Counted from the stretch's first letter, positions 1 through 8,313 are shown. The stretch is DNA of 64,000 nucleotides from Chromobacterium alkanivorans (GCF_016937655.1 NZ_JAFHKL010000015.1:1-64000), one strand, 5' to 3'. Translations and numbers: made by a program. Notes: generated by a model not told the origin, from the letters alone.

Positions 1-793
1 CGCCACGGCTCACGGCCATTACAAGGCCAATCTGGACTTGCGCGACATGATAGGGCGGGGCACAGCGCGCAGTGAGGACCCGGTCAAGGAAACGCTGGAC
101 CTGACCCAGGAACTGATAGACCGCGGCATTCCCGGCGGCTACTACGATATGGGGCGCTATCTGAAGGCCGGTTACGGCGTGAAGCAGGACGAGGAGCTGG
201 CCAACCGCTACTACCGCAAGGCGGCGGACCTGGGCAGCCCGGATGCGCAGTATCTGGTGGGAGACAAGCTGACGGGTTTGACGATCGCGCAACCAGGCCC
301 CTTTGCTATTGGAACCCAAATGCTGAAGTGTGCTGGTGAGCAGGGGCATGGAAAGGCTGCAAAGGAGTATGCCTACCTAATAGCAGGAAAAAATAATGAA
401 GAATCTGTCAAATTTTTCCAACTTGCGACCAAATGGGGAGATGAGGCTGCTCCTTACAAGTTGCAAAAGGGTTTTGGTCCAATAGCAGATTCGAATCAAG
501 AGAGGTTCGGTCTTGGTCTGAAGCAGGATGATGAGCGTAGCCGTCGCTACAAAATCATTAGCGATGTTCTCAGTGACTACTCCTACGCCCACCCCAAGGT
601 GCCGGAACTGGACGAGATCGTACCGCTGCCGCCGGCCGCGCTGCCGGCCTGGGACGGCAAGCTGAAGTGGCTGGAAGCGTTCAAGGCCAATGTGCCGCCG
701 GAAAAGCCATCGGAAGCCTTGATGAGCCAGTTGGCCGCGGCCAAGGGCCTGGATGCCAAGACCGGACGGCCGTTGAACGGCAAGCATGGTTAA
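1..793 (+). CDS. SEL1-repeat lipoprotein paralogue, 5' end cut by window edge
   Basis: The reading frame is open from base 2, so the first ATG at 38 is internal and the true start lies outside the window. From the first visible residues the protein matches the next gene almost word for word (ATAHGHYKAN, then RDMIGRGTARS). The middle contains tetratricopeptide-like SEL1 helices (DMGRYLKAGYGV, YYRKAADLGSPDAQYL). The C-terminal third is nearly identical to the neighbour, while the stretch encoded at about 290-530 differs and is visibly lower in GC. The stop overlaps the next start by 8 bases, so the two are co-transcribed. SEL1 lipoproteins of this kind are often immunity partners of type VI secretion effectors in proteobacteria; that role is only inferred here. 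Confidence 0.85.
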   Translation, partial: ATAHGHYKANLDLRDMIGRGTARSEDPVKETLDLTQELIDRGIPGGYYDMGRYLKAGYGVKQDEELANRYYRKAADLGSPDAQYLVGDKLTGLTIAQPGPFAIGTQMLKCAGEQGHGKAAKEYAYLIAGKNNEESVKFFQLATKWGDEAAPYKLQKGFGPIADSNQERFGLGLKQDDERSRRYKIISDVLSDYSYAHPKVPELDEIVPLPPAALPAWDGKLKWLEAFKANVPPEKPSEALMSQLAAAKGLDAKTGRPLNGKHG

Positions 794-1832
794 AACGCTG
801 TACGCCTTGTCGCTGTTGGGGGCTCTGGCCGCCTGCGGCGCCAAGGAACGCGCAGTACCGGACTTGAAAGCAGTCGAAGCCAAGCTGGCCTTCAACTGTG
901 TATATGAGAAAGACCATCTGCCGGCATTGAACCCGGAGGCGGAGCAGTTATACCGCTACGCCCGCTGGTTGCAGAAGAAGCAGATCGAGAAGGAAGACCC
1001 GCTGCGTTTCCCGGAGATGGAGCGTTATTACCGCATTGCCACCGCTCACGGCCATTACAAGGCCAACCTGGAGCTGCGCGACATGATAGGGCGGGGCACG
1101 GCGCGCAGTGAGGACCCGGTCAAGGAAACGCTGGACCTGACCCAGGAGCTGATAGACCGCGGCATTCCCGGCGGCTACTACGATATGGGACGCTATCTGA
1201 AGGCCGGCTACGGTGTGAAGCAGGATGAGGAACTGGCCAACCGTTACTACCGCAAGGCGGCGGACTTGGGCAGCCCGGATGCGCAGTATTTGGTGGGAGA
1301 TAAGTTGACAGGGCTGACGATATCGCAGCCTGTACCGTTTGCTATTGGTAATCAGATGAAAAAATGTGCAGCGGAACAGGGGCATGGGAAGGCTGCGCTT
1401 GAGTATGCCAATCCGATGTTTTTTGAGAAAAAATTCGCTGAGGCAGCCATGTTTTTTCAACTTGGAACCAAGTGGGGGAATGAGGTTGCTGTTTTCAGCT
1501 TGGAAAAAGGTTTTGGCCCAATTACTGATGCGAACCGGCAACGGAATGATCTGGGGATGAAGCAGGATGATGAGCGTAGCCGTCGCTACAAAATCATTAG
1601 CGATGTCCTTAGCGACTACTCCTACGCCCATCCCAAAGTGCTGGAGCTGGACGAGATCGTGCCGCTGCCGCCGGCCGCGCTGCCGGCCTGGGACGGCAAG
1701 CTGAAGTGGTTGGAAGCGTTCAAGGCCAATGTGCCGCCGGAAAAACCGTCGGAAGCCTTGATGAGTAAGCTAGCCGCGGCCAAGGGTCTGGACCCGAAGA
1801 CCGGGCGGCCGCTGGGCGGGCGACGCGATTGA
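786..1832 (+). CDS. SEL1-repeat lipoprotein (tandem paralogue)
   Basis: 348-residue protein beginning with a short hydrophobic segment and lipobox (LGALAAC, Cys17), so it should be an outer- or inner-membrane-anchored periplasmic lipoprotein. SEL1/TPR-type helices run from about residue 70 to 190. It is a tandem duplicate of the upstream gene and starts inside it (8-base overlap). Both flanks are almost identical between copies, but roughly residues 195-265 diverge and are encoded by AT-richer DNA (about 1320-1560). Such a mosaic fits recognition proteins kept similar by gene conversion while the binding core diversifies. An immunity role is possible but not shown; no effector gene is visible upstream within the window. 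Confidence 0.85.
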   Translation: MVKTLYALSLLGALAACGAKERAVPDLKAVEAKLAFNCVYEKDHLPALNPEAEQLYRYARWLQKKQIEKEDPLRFPEMERYYRIATAHGHYKANLELRDMIGRGTARSEDPVKETLDLTQELIDRGIPGGYYDMGRYLKAGYGVKQDEELANRYYRKAADLGSPDAQYLVGDKLTGLTISQPVPFAIGNQMKKCAAEQGHGKAALEYANPMFFEKKFAEAAMFFQLGTKWGNEVAVFSLEKGFGPITDANRQRNDLGMKQDDERSRRYKIISDVLSDYSYAHPKVLELDEIVPLPPAALPAWDGKLKWLEAFKANVPPEKPSEALMSKLAAAKGLDPKTGRPLGGRRD

Positions 1833-1981
1833 CGCTGGTTTTGCAGCGGGACGCGGCCCGCCTGTGCTGAACTGACGCCCGTCACCCCCTCCGAACCCCC
1901 GCGTCCGGGAGGACTCAGACTCTATGTGCCGGCTGTCTGGCCGGTGCGCATCCCTTCCCATCCCCCTCCTGGAGATTCTTC

Positions 1982-2776
1982 ATGACGCCCATCCTGTTCA
2001 ATACCTATCGCTCGGTCCAAGGCTTCAACAAACGCGTTCGTTTCCTGATCCTGCATTACACCGCGCTGGACTTCGCCGGCTCCGTCAAGGCCCTGACCGG
2101 CTCCGGTCAGGTGAGCGCGCATTATCTGGCGCCGGATCCTTGCGATCCCAGCTATCTGCAGGCCGGCTTCAAGCAGATGAATCTGTTCAATCTGGTGGAC
2201 GAGAACGACCGCGCCTGGCATGCCGGCGCCAGTTCCTGGGATGGCCGCAGCAATCTGAACGATTCGTCCATAGGCGTGGAAATCGTCAATCTGGCGCGGG
2301 AGGACAAGGGCGGCATGGTGTTTCCGCCCTATCACCCGCAGCAGATGGAGGCGGTGACGGAATTGGCGCGGAACATTCTGGCGCGCTATCCGGACATCAG
2401 CCCGGTGAACGTGCTGGGCCATTCCGACGTCGCCGTGGGCCGCAAGAGCGATCCGGGCCCGATGTTCCCGTGGCGGGAGCTGCATCAGGCCGGCGTGGGC
2501 GCCTGGCCGGAGGCGGAGACGCAGCGCAAATACACAGAGCAGTTCCAGCAGCAGGGCTTGCCCGGCCGGGAGAAGATGCTGGAGGCGTTCAAGCATTACG
2601 GCTACGAGGTGGCGGCGGCGGGCGGCGACGCCGGCTTCGCCGCCCTGGTGCGCGCCTTCCAGATGCATTTCCGCGCCGGCGATTACCGCGGCGCGCTGGA
2701 CGTGGAGACCGCGGCCATTCTGTTTGCCTTGCTGGAGCGTTATTGGCCCAAGCGTTTGGCCCTGATCAAGCTTTGA
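1982..2776 (+). CDS. N-acetylmuramoyl-L-alanine amidase, AmiD/AmpD family
   Basis: 264 residues. The N-terminal amidase_2 domain shows the zinc-site pattern of AmpD/AmiD enzymes: a first His in LILHYT (about residue 25), a conserved WHAG, and a distal GHSDVA...KSDPGP motif. It should cleave the bond between N-acetylmuramic acid and the stem peptide, or act on anhydro-muropeptides. The C-terminal 70 residues (GFAALVRAFQMHF and the following helices) resemble a peptidoglycan-binding domain. No signal peptide or lipobox is visible at the chosen ATG, which has GGAG 8-9 bases upstream. Its E. coli relative AmiD is an outer-membrane lipoprotein, so cellular location is uncertain. It follows the two SEL1 lipoproteins after a 149-base gap. 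Confidence 0.85.
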   Translation: MTPILFNTYRSVQGFNKRVRFLILHYTALDFAGSVKALTGSGQVSAHYLAPDPCDPSYLQAGFKQMNLFNLVDENDRAWHAGASSWDGRSNLNDSSIGVEIVNLAREDKGGMVFPPYHPQQMEAVTELARNILARYPDISPVNVLGHSDVAVGRKSDPGPMFPWRELHQAGVGAWPEAETQRKYTEQFQQQGLPGREKMLEAFKHYGYEVAAAGGDAGFAALVRAFQMHFRAGDYRGALDVETAAILFALLERYWPKRLALIKL

Positions 2777-2797
2777 CGCTGTTTGTCCGCAACGCGA

Positions 2798-2823
2798 AAC
2801 CCGGCCGCCTGGCCGGGTTTTTC
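2798..2823 (+). terminator. rho-independent terminator after the amidase gene
   Basis: Inverted repeat AACCCGGCC / GGCCGGGTTT with loop GCCT, followed by a run of T, 22 bases after the amidase stop codon. Confidence 0.8.
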
Positions 2824-2857
2824 ATTGCCGCTCTCTTCGCGAAACGCCGCTGCGCGC

Positions 2858-2997
2858 TAAGAGCCGCTAACAAAACCGCGCAGCGTACCTGAGCCAAGGC
2901 GCGCCGACGCAGAAAACGAAGTTTCTGCGAAGCTACAGTACAAATAGTACGACAAGTCGGCGCAACGCAGGATCAGGGGTTTTGTTAGCGGGTCTTA
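2858..2997. mobile_element. 140-bp MITE-like element with 20-bp terminal inverted repeats
   Basis: The left end TAAGAGCCGCTAACAAAACC (2858-2877) and the right end GGTTTTGTTAGCGGGTCTTA (2978-2997) are inverted copies with one mismatch. The interior is non-coding and contains short palindromes such as CAGTACAAATAGTACG. The right terminus supplies the TAA stop codon of the minus-strand GH16 gene. A short related fragment (GATCCTGCGTTGCGC) occurs near 44331. No transposase gene is present, so it would be non-autonomous. Confidence 0.7.
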
Positions 2998-3729
2998 TTT
3001 GGCGGTGGCCGGGATGAAGGAAAACTCCTTGATCACGATCTCCACTTCCTTGCCGTCCTTGGGCGGCCGTCCCTGGAACAGCCACAGATTGATGTGAGGC
3101 GGCAGCGGCTGCTGCGGCACCAGGCGCGTGGGGTCCGCCGGGGCGAAGTTCCAGCGCGCCATTTCATACAGGTCGCCGTCCTGATGGCCGTGCAGCGATT
3201 GATAGAGCACCCGGCTGGCGTCCCAGTTGAAGCGGTGGGTGCTGTAGTCGCCGTTGAGATTCGGTTCGAAGGCGTAGGAGGTGGGCTTGGGGCCGGGCAT
3301 GGCCGGGTAGACGGTGTAGTTGCCCATCGGATTTTGCCGATTGCCCCAGCGGGCGAATTCGATGTCGATCTCATTGGTGGCGTCCGGGCCCACGTCCGGC
3401 GTCGGGTAGTTGAACAGGCCCAGCACGATATTGTCGTCGAACAGGTCCGGCCGGCCTATCAGCTTGAACTGGTAGCGGCCAAAGCCCAGCCGCTGCGGCA
3501 GGTAGACTTCGGCGCTGCTCCACTTGCCGCCGCGGTGGGCGATCTTCAGGTGGAGCCGGCCCTGGGCGTCCACCCAGGCGTTGTTTTCGTCCCAGTCGTT
3601 GGGGCCGGGGCCGCTTTGGCTTTGATTGCGGACTTCCCAGGCGTAGCCGGAGAAATTCAGGGTCTTGGCCTGGACGGCGGCGGACAGGGTCAGGCCGGCG
3701 GCGAGGAGGGGGAGCAGGAGGCGGCGCAT
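2995..3729 (-). CDS. secreted glycoside hydrolase, GH16-like fold
   Basis: 244 residues from ATG at 3729. An in-frame ATG further upstream (3789) would start inside a repeat element and put 20 charged residues in front of the signal peptide, so it was not chosen. A clear signal peptide (LLLPLLAAGLTLSAAVQA) ends near residue 21. The hallmark ExDxE motif of clan B / GH16 beta-glucanases is seen at E120-D122-E124 (NEIDIEFARWG), where the first Glu is nucleophile and the last is acid/base in that family. Length and beta-rich sequence fit a single GH16 jelly roll without binding modules. The substrate is not predictable from sequence alone. The stop codon lies inside the terminal repeat of the adjacent 140-bp element. 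Confidence 0.75.
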   Translation of the reverse strand: MRRLLLPLLAAGLTLSAAVQAKTLNFSGYAWEVRNQSQSGPGPNDWDENNAWVDAQGRLHLKIAHRGGKWSSAEVYLPQRLGFGRYQFKLIGRPDLFDDNIVLGLFNYPTPDVGPDATNEIDIEFARWGNRQNPMGNYTVYPAMPGPKPTSYAFEPNLNGDYSTHRFNWDASRVLYQSLHGHQDGDLYEMARWNFAPADPTRLVPQQPLPPHINLWLFQGRPPKDGKEVEIVIKEFSFIPATAK

Positions 3730-3764
3730 GGTTTGCCTTTGCTTGTGGATAAGCTTGTCATTTA

Positions 3765-3906
3765 AGAGCCTGTTTCCGATCTGCTGCACTGCGGCGATAC
3801 CGCGTTGAAAACTGCTTCGAAATGCTCATGTGCCATCTGTGCATTCCGCTTCCTCAGCTGTTTTCGCCTTGTCTCGCTCTTGCTCGCTAGATCGTAAACA
3901 GACTCT
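3765..3906. mobile_element. 142-bp dispersed inverted-repeat element, copy 1
   Basis: Begins AGAGCCTGTTTCCGATCT (3765-3782) and ends AGATCGTAAACAGACTCT (3889-3906), inverted copies at 16 of 18 positions. Shares its interior (GAAATGCTCATGT, TTTTCGCCTTGTCTCGC) with copies at 50380-50521 and 63415-63556; all three are exactly 142 bp. Non-coding, MITE-like. Confidence 0.8.
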
Positions 3907-4217
3907 AAGCGCGGCGGCGGCGGCGGGTAAAGGGTGTTTTTGCCAGGCGGGGCTGTCCGTCCGGACAGGCGGTGGCGCGGACGGGGTCATGCCGGCGTGG
4001 CGGCGACGGGGTCATGTCCCGGCGGCTTGGACGTTGGCGCGGCCCAGGTCCACGCGTTCTTGTTTCTGTGAATTATGTTTTCTTTTCAATGGCTTGTGTA
4101 TCTTGCCGCCTGGCGATTCGCGCGCCGTCTTTCCGATTTCCAAATTCCGTCATGCGCTTTGTCATGGTCGGAAAATTCATTCTTGTCCCTTATGCGTATC
4201 GAGTATGTCTATTACAG
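3907..4217. other. gene-free stretch upstream of the biosynthetic region
   Basis: No convincing coding sequence: the open frames here lack ribosome binding sites and continue across the DoxX gene in another frame. The first part is GC-rich low-complexity (GCGGCGGCGGCGGCG near 3911); from about 4060 the DNA becomes AT-richer, as expected for a promoter region of the genes starting at 4290. Confidence 0.5.
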
Positions 4218-4233
4218 TGCAATCCATATTGCA
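4218..4233. promoter_or_regulatory. candidate operator, 6-4-6 inverted repeat
   Basis: Perfect palindrome TGCAAT-CCAT-ATTGCA, 56 bases upstream of the DoxX start and downstream of an AT-rich stretch with weak sigma-70-like hexamers (TTGTCC near 4183, TATGTC near 4205). Placement fits a repressor or activator site for the downstream operon. The cognate regulator is unknown. Confidence 0.4.
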
Positions 4234-4289
4234 TAACGTGGCGGCGCGCCGCCGTTGGTTGGCATCCATATCGATTGGGAGGTTTAGGC

Positions 4290-4730
4290 ATGCAAAAGGA
4301 AAGCGCCTGGAAGGCGGTGTTGCTGTTGGCCCGGTTCGCGTTGGCGGCGGCGTTCTTGTCGGCGGTGGCGGATCGCTTCGGCTTCTGGGGCCATATGGGC
4401 GAACTGGGGGTGTCCTGGGGAACGATGGAGAACTTCTATCGCCATGTGGCCAAGCTGTGCCCGTGGGCGCCGGCCGGCCTGATTCCGGTATTGGCCTGGG
4501 CGGTGAACGCGTTGGAGGCGGTGCTGGGCGTGACCCTGTTGCTGGGCGTTCAATTGCGCGCCTCCGCCGGGATCAGCGCGGCGCTGCTGCTGGTGTTCGC
4601 CTTGAGCATGGCCGCGTTCCAGAGCCTGAAGCTGTCGCTGAATTTCAGCGTGCTCACCTGCGCCGCCTGCGCCGCGCTGGTGTATCTGGCCAGTTCGCTG
4701 GAGCCGACGCCGGGCGCGCGCCGCGTCTGA
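4290..4730 (+). CDS. DoxX-like four-helix inner-membrane protein
   Basis: 146 residues from ATG 4290, which has GGGAGG about 8 bases upstream. Four hydrophobic helices (for example LLLARFALAAAFLSAVADRF near the N-terminus, and LIPVLAWAVNALEAVLGVTLL) with the family pattern of DoxX/DoxD membrane proteins. These are small inner-membrane proteins often linked to redox stress or thiol oxidation; the biochemical role is poorly defined. It precedes an AhpD-like gene with a 64-base gap and is colinear with the biosynthetic genes that follow, so it may be the first gene of that transcription unit. Confidence 0.75.
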   Translation: MQKESAWKAVLLLARFALAAAFLSAVADRFGFWGHMGELGVSWGTMENFYRHVAKLCPWAPAGLIPVLAWAVNALEAVLGVTLLLGVQLRASAGISAALLLVFALSMAAFQSLKLSLNFSVLTCAACAALVYLASSLEPTPGARRV

Positions 4731-4794
4731 AGTTTCCGGGCGCGGCCGGGCCGCGCCCGCTTCCTGTCCTTATCCAAATTTAGGAGTGTTGATC

Positions 4795-5226
4795 ATGAGT
4801 AGCTTGCGTCTTGCTTATTACGAATTGTCCCCGGAACTGCTGCAGGGCTTCCGCCTGGTGAAGCAGGGCCTGGAAAAGAGCGTGCTGGGCCTGCCGCTGA
4901 TCGAGCTGATCTATCTGCGCGTGTCGCAGATCAACGGTTGTTCCTTCTGCCTGAACATGCACTCCAAGGCGCTGCGCGAGCGCGAGGAAAGCGACCGCCG
5001 CCTGGCGGAGCTGGCCGGCTGGCGCGTCAGCACCCAGTTCAGCGAGCGCGAGAAGGCCGCGCTGGAATGGGCCGAGGCGCTGACCTATGTCGTGGACAGC
5101 CACGCCGACGACGCCGCCTATCTGCCGCTGAAAGCGCATTTCAGCGATCAGGAGATTTCCGATCTGACCTTCGCCATCGCGCTGATGAACGGCATGAACC
5201 GTCTCGCCGTCGGCATGCGCCAGTAA
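4795..5226 (+). CDS. AhpD-like / carboxymuconolactone decarboxylase family protein
   Basis: 143 residues. ATG 4795 was preferred over GTG 4786 because AGGAG lies 8 bases before it. The redox signature Cys49-x2-Cys52-x3-His56 (GCSFCLNMH) is the catalytic motif of AhpD-type alkylhydroperoxidases, which use the two cysteines as a thiol relay against peroxides. The fold is all-helical and the length is typical of the single-domain family. Its pairing with a DoxX protein is common. In this context it could protect against peroxide leaking from the oxygenases encoded downstream, which is an inference from position. Confidence 0.8.
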   Translation: MSSLRLAYYELSPELLQGFRLVKQGLEKSVLGLPLIELIYLRVSQINGCSFCLNMHSKALREREESDRRLAELAGWRVSTQFSEREKAALEWAEALTYVVDSHADDAAYLPLKAHFSDQEISDLTFAIALMNGMNRLAVGMRQ

Positions 5227-5240
5227 GCGCCTGAGCCAGG

Positions 5241-5259
5241 GCCCGCTCGCGGAGCGGGC
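5241..5259 (+). other. strong hairpin between AhpD-like and ligase genes
   Basis: Perfect stem GCCCGCTC / GAGCGGGC with a three-base loop, 14 bases after the AhpD-like stop. No T-run follows, so it is not a standard terminator; it may protect the upstream 3' end or modulate read-through. Confidence 0.45.
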
Positions 5260-5330
5260 TCGCGGACAGTCCACCCACCCGCCTGGCCGCAAGCGGCGGG
5301 TTTAACCAACGCCAGCAGACACACACCGAC

Positions 5331-7073
5331 ATGGACCACCTGATTAAAAAGCAAGCCTGGGACGCGCTGTTCAACGATCCGGAACTGGGCGCCGGCAATT
5401 TCCTGTTCAAGGCCCACGCCGCCTACGGCGGCAGCCGGGAAGACTATCTGTTCCTGGAAAAGCCTTTTATCGGCCCGCGCGGCAACGCCTATCAGTCCTT
5501 TTCCCTGGACAGCCTGTTCCATCTGGTGAGCGATCTGGCGGCCTGGTACCGCCAGCAGGGCATCCAGGCCGGGCGGCATGTCTGCTTGTTCCTGGGCGAC
5601 GGCATTCCGTCCTTCCTGCACTTCCTGGCGCTGGGCAGCCTGGGCTGCGTGCCGGTGCTGATCAACGGCCATCTGCGCGCCGACATCGCGGCGCTGTACG
5701 CGCAGCGCAACCGCTTCGACGTGTTCGTCTACGACAAGGAAACCGACGCGCGCTGGGACCTGGCCGGCGCGCTGCGCGGCCTCACCGCGCTGGACGCGGG
5801 CTTCAACGCCGGCGCGGCGGTGGCGCTGGCGCCGTTGCCGGCCTCCGGCTGGCCGGCTGCGGTGAAGGACGAGGACATCGTGATGGTGTGCCACAGTTCC
5901 GGCACCACCGGCATTCCCAAGGCGGTGCTGTTCGGCCACGCGCAGTTCTTCAACGGCAAGCGCGAGCGCCTGCGCGGCTTCGTCGAGCAAGACGAGGACA
6001 AGCTGGCCACGGCGATGCCGCCCACCCACGCGGCCGGCATCAGCTATCTGATGACGGCCACCATGCTGCAATTGCCGGCGCTGGCGCTGGCGACGCAAAC
6101 CGGCCAGGTGGCGGCCAATCTGATCGCCAGCTTCCAGCCCACCATCGTCACCGCGTTCTCGCAGACTTACGCCTCCTTTGCCGAGCTGAACCTGCCGGAC
6201 GGCTATTTCGACTCGGTGCGCCGCTATTACAACACCGGCGACACCGCGCACGAGGCGCATATCCGCCAGCTGCTGCGCCTGGCGCCGCGGGGTCGCTTCA
6301 CCGATATGTTCGGCGCGTCCGAGCTGGGCATGTCGCAGTTCTTCAAGGTGTCCACGCCGGAGCAGGTGGCCAGCAAGCGCACCGTGGGTGCGGCCGCGTC
6401 CTACGCGCGCTGTGATGTGCTCACCCCGCAGGGCGAGCTGCTGCCGGACGGCCAGCCGGGCTATATCGGCGTGCGCTCGCCCACGGTGACGCCGGGCTAT
6501 TACGGCCAGCCGCACCTGACCGCGCTGACCACGCTGAACGGCTACTGGCTGACCGGCGACATCGGCCTGCGCCTGGACAACGGCGAGTTCGTGCACTTGG
6601 ACCGCATCGTGGACGCGGTGCCGACGCCGCTGGGCGTGCCGGCCTACACCCTGCTGCTGGAAGAGCATTTGCTGAGCCATGCCGACCTGTTCGACGTCAG
6701 CGTGATCGGTGTTTCGCGCGGGCCGACGCGCGAAGAAGCGGTGCTGGTGCTGGCGCGCGGCAAGGCCGGCGCGACGCTGGACGCGGACGAGGTGCTGCGC
6801 CAGGCGCTGGACTGCTTCCCGTTCAAGGGCCGCGGCGCGCTGCCGGACTACACCGTGTGCGTGGGCGTGCTGGGCGACGGCTACGCGCTGCCGGTGGGCT
6901 CCACCGGCAAGGTGCTCAAGCGCGTGGCGCGCGAGCAGTTCTGGAGCTGGCAGCGCGACTACGACGACGGCCTGCGCGACGTATTCAGCGCGCTGCGCTG
7001 GAACCAGTCGCTGGACCGTCAGCCGGAGGCGGCGGCGGAGCCGCAGAGCCTGCTGGATTACCTGAGGGGCTGA
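5331..7073 (+). CDS. AMP-forming acyl ligase / adenylation enzyme of the ANL superfamily
   Basis: 580 residues. The P-loop-like motif SSGTTGIPK (about residues 189-197) and the adenylate-binding stretch GASELGMSQ mark an ANL enzyme that activates a carboxylic acid as an acyl-adenylate. The C-terminal GSTGKVLKR (about 523-531) carries the catalytic lysine of the mobile domain. The middle of the protein is more divergent from standard aryl- or fatty-acyl-CoA ligases, so the substrate is open; it could be an aryl acid made by this cluster or a second building block. It starts the tight block of genes running into paaA (3-base gap). It is distinct from the second ligase domain encoded at 13270-16035. 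Confidence 0.85.
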   Translation: MDHLIKKQAWDALFNDPELGAGNFLFKAHAAYGGSREDYLFLEKPFIGPRGNAYQSFSLDSLFHLVSDLAAWYRQQGIQAGRHVCLFLGDGIPSFLHFLALGSLGCVPVLINGHLRADIAALYAQRNRFDVFVYDKETDARWDLAGALRGLTALDAGFNAGAAVALAPLPASGWPAAVKDEDIVMVCHSSGTTGIPKAVLFGHAQFFNGKRERLRGFVEQDEDKLATAMPPTHAAGISYLMTATMLQLPALALATQTGQVAANLIASFQPTIVTAFSQTYASFAELNLPDGYFDSVRRYYNTGDTAHEAHIRQLLRLAPRGRFTDMFGASELGMSQFFKVSTPEQVASKRTVGAAASYARCDVLTPQGELLPDGQPGYIGVRSPTVTPGYYGQPHLTALTTLNGYWLTGDIGLRLDNGEFVHLDRIVDAVPTPLGVPAYTLLLEEHLLSHADLFDVSVIGVSRGPTREEAVLVLARGKAGATLDADEVLRQALDCFPFKGRGALPDYTVCVGVLGDGYALPVGSTGKVLKRVAREQFWSWQRDYDDGLRDVFSALRWNQSLDRQPEAAAEPQSLLDYLRG

Positions 7074-7076
7074 GGG

Positions 7077-8039
7077 ATGGCGACGACGGACGATCTGGAA
7101 GCGCTGGAGCAGGCGTTTCAACAGCGGATAGACCGCGGCGAGAAGATAGAGCCGCAGGACTGGATGCCGGCGGCCTACCGCCGCACCCTGCAGCGGCAGA
7201 TGGCGCAGCACGCCCATTCCGAATACGTGGGCATGCTGCCGGAGGGCGCCTGGATCACCCGCGCGCCCAGCCTCAGCCGCAAATGCATCCTGCTGGCCAA
7301 GGTGCAGGACGAGGCCGGCCACGCCCAGTATCTGTACAGCGCGCTGGAGAGCCTGGGCCTGAGCCGGGAGCAGGCTTACGGCCAGCTGCTGGCCGGCGAG
7401 GCCAAGTATCTGAATATTTTCAATTATCCGGCCTTGAGCTGGGCCGACGTCGGCATGATTGGCTGGCTGACCGACGGCGCCGCCATCGTCAACCAGGTGC
7501 CCTTGTCGCGCTGTTCCTACGGCCCTTACGCCCGCGCCATGGTGCGCATCTGCCAGGAGGAGAGCTTCCACCACCGCCAGGGCTTTGATCTGGTGCGGCG
7601 GCTGGCGGAGGGCACGCCGGCGCAGCGGCGGATGGCGCAGGACGCGCTCAACCGCTGGTGGTGGCCGACGGTGATGGTGTTCGGCCCGCCGGACGAGGAT
7701 TCGGTGCACTCGCAGCGCTCGATGCGCTGGGGCGTCAAGCTGTATTCCAACGACACCCTGCGCCAGAAGTTCGTCGACCAGACCGTGCCGCAAGTGCTGC
7801 ACCTGGGCCTGACGGTGCCGGACCCGGATCTGCGCTTCAACCCGGACACCGGCCATTACGAGATCGGCCGCATCGACTGGGACGAATTCAACCGGGTGAT
7901 TCGGGGCCAGGGCCTGTGCAACCGCGAACGCATCGCCAGCCGCCGCCGGTCCTGGGACGAGGGCGCCTGGGTGCGCGAAGCCGCCGCCTGCCACGCCGCC
8001 AAGCTGGCGGCGCGGCCGCAAGGAGAACGAGATGCATGA
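7077..8039 (+). CDS. PaaA-like catalytic subunit of a CoA-ester ring epoxidase
   Basis: 320 residues, standard length for PaaA. Diiron-site motifs of the family are present: QDEAGHAQ (about residues 77-84) and QEESFHHRQ (about 159-167). In the phenylacetate pathway PaaA with PaaC forms the diiron oxygenase that inserts one oxygen atom into the aromatic ring of an aryl-CoA thioester, giving a 1,2-epoxide. Here the gene sits among anthranilate-synthesis genes rather than catabolic paa genes, so the natural substrate may be an aminobenzoyl-CoA (inference). The stop overlaps the paaB-like start by 8 bases. Confidence 0.9.
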   Translation: MATTDDLEALEQAFQQRIDRGEKIEPQDWMPAAYRRTLQRQMAQHAHSEYVGMLPEGAWITRAPSLSRKCILLAKVQDEAGHAQYLYSALESLGLSREQAYGQLLAGEAKYLNIFNYPALSWADVGMIGWLTDGAAIVNQVPLSRCSYGPYARAMVRICQEESFHHRQGFDLVRRLAEGTPAQRRMAQDALNRWWWPTVMVFGPPDEDSVHSQRSMRWGVKLYSNDTLRQKFVDQTVPQVLHLGLTVPDPDLRFNPDTGHYEIGRIDWDEFNRVIRGQGLCNRERIASRRRSWDEGAWVREAAACHAAKLAARPQGERDA

Positions 8040-8313
8040 GTGGAAGCTGTGGGAAGTTTTCGCGCGCAGCCAGAACGGCGTGGCGCACCGCCACGTGGGC
8101 AGCGTGCAGGCCAGCGACGCGGCGATGGCGCTGCAGCACGCGCGCGATGTGTTCACCCGCCGCGGCGAGTTCGTCAGCCTGTGGCTGGTGGCCGCCGAAG
8201 ACCTGGTGAGCAGCGGCGAGGTGGAGCGCGCGCCGTGGTTCGAGACCGCGGCGGACAAGGGTTTCCGCCACGCCACCTATTACGAGGTGCCAGAGGGAGT
8301 GCAACACCTGTGA
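8032..8313 (+). CDS. PaaB-like small subunit
   Basis: 93 residues, matching the PaaB family in length and in motifs ([34 protein letters not shown]). PaaB bridges PaaA-PaaC dimers and is needed for a stable oxygenase complex. It overlaps both neighbours (8 bases with the paaA-like gene, 4 with the paaC-like gene), so translation is coupled. Confidence 0.9.
   Translation: MHEWKLWEVFARSQNGVAHRHVGSVQASDAAMALQHARDVFTRRGEFVSLWLVAAEDLVSSGEVERAPWFETAADKGFRHATYYEVPEGVQHL

Noticed and set aside
3830-4783. Long open frame covering the region before and across the DoxX gene
   Set aside because: It begins inside a repeat element, has no ribosome binding site and conflicts with a membrane protein that has one.
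5148-8276. A 1042-codon open frame on the minus strand across the ligase and paaA-like genes
   Set aside because: It is antisense to well-supported enzymes, has low-complexity Arg/His/Gln/Ala-rich composition and no start signal. High GC removes stop codons from this frame.
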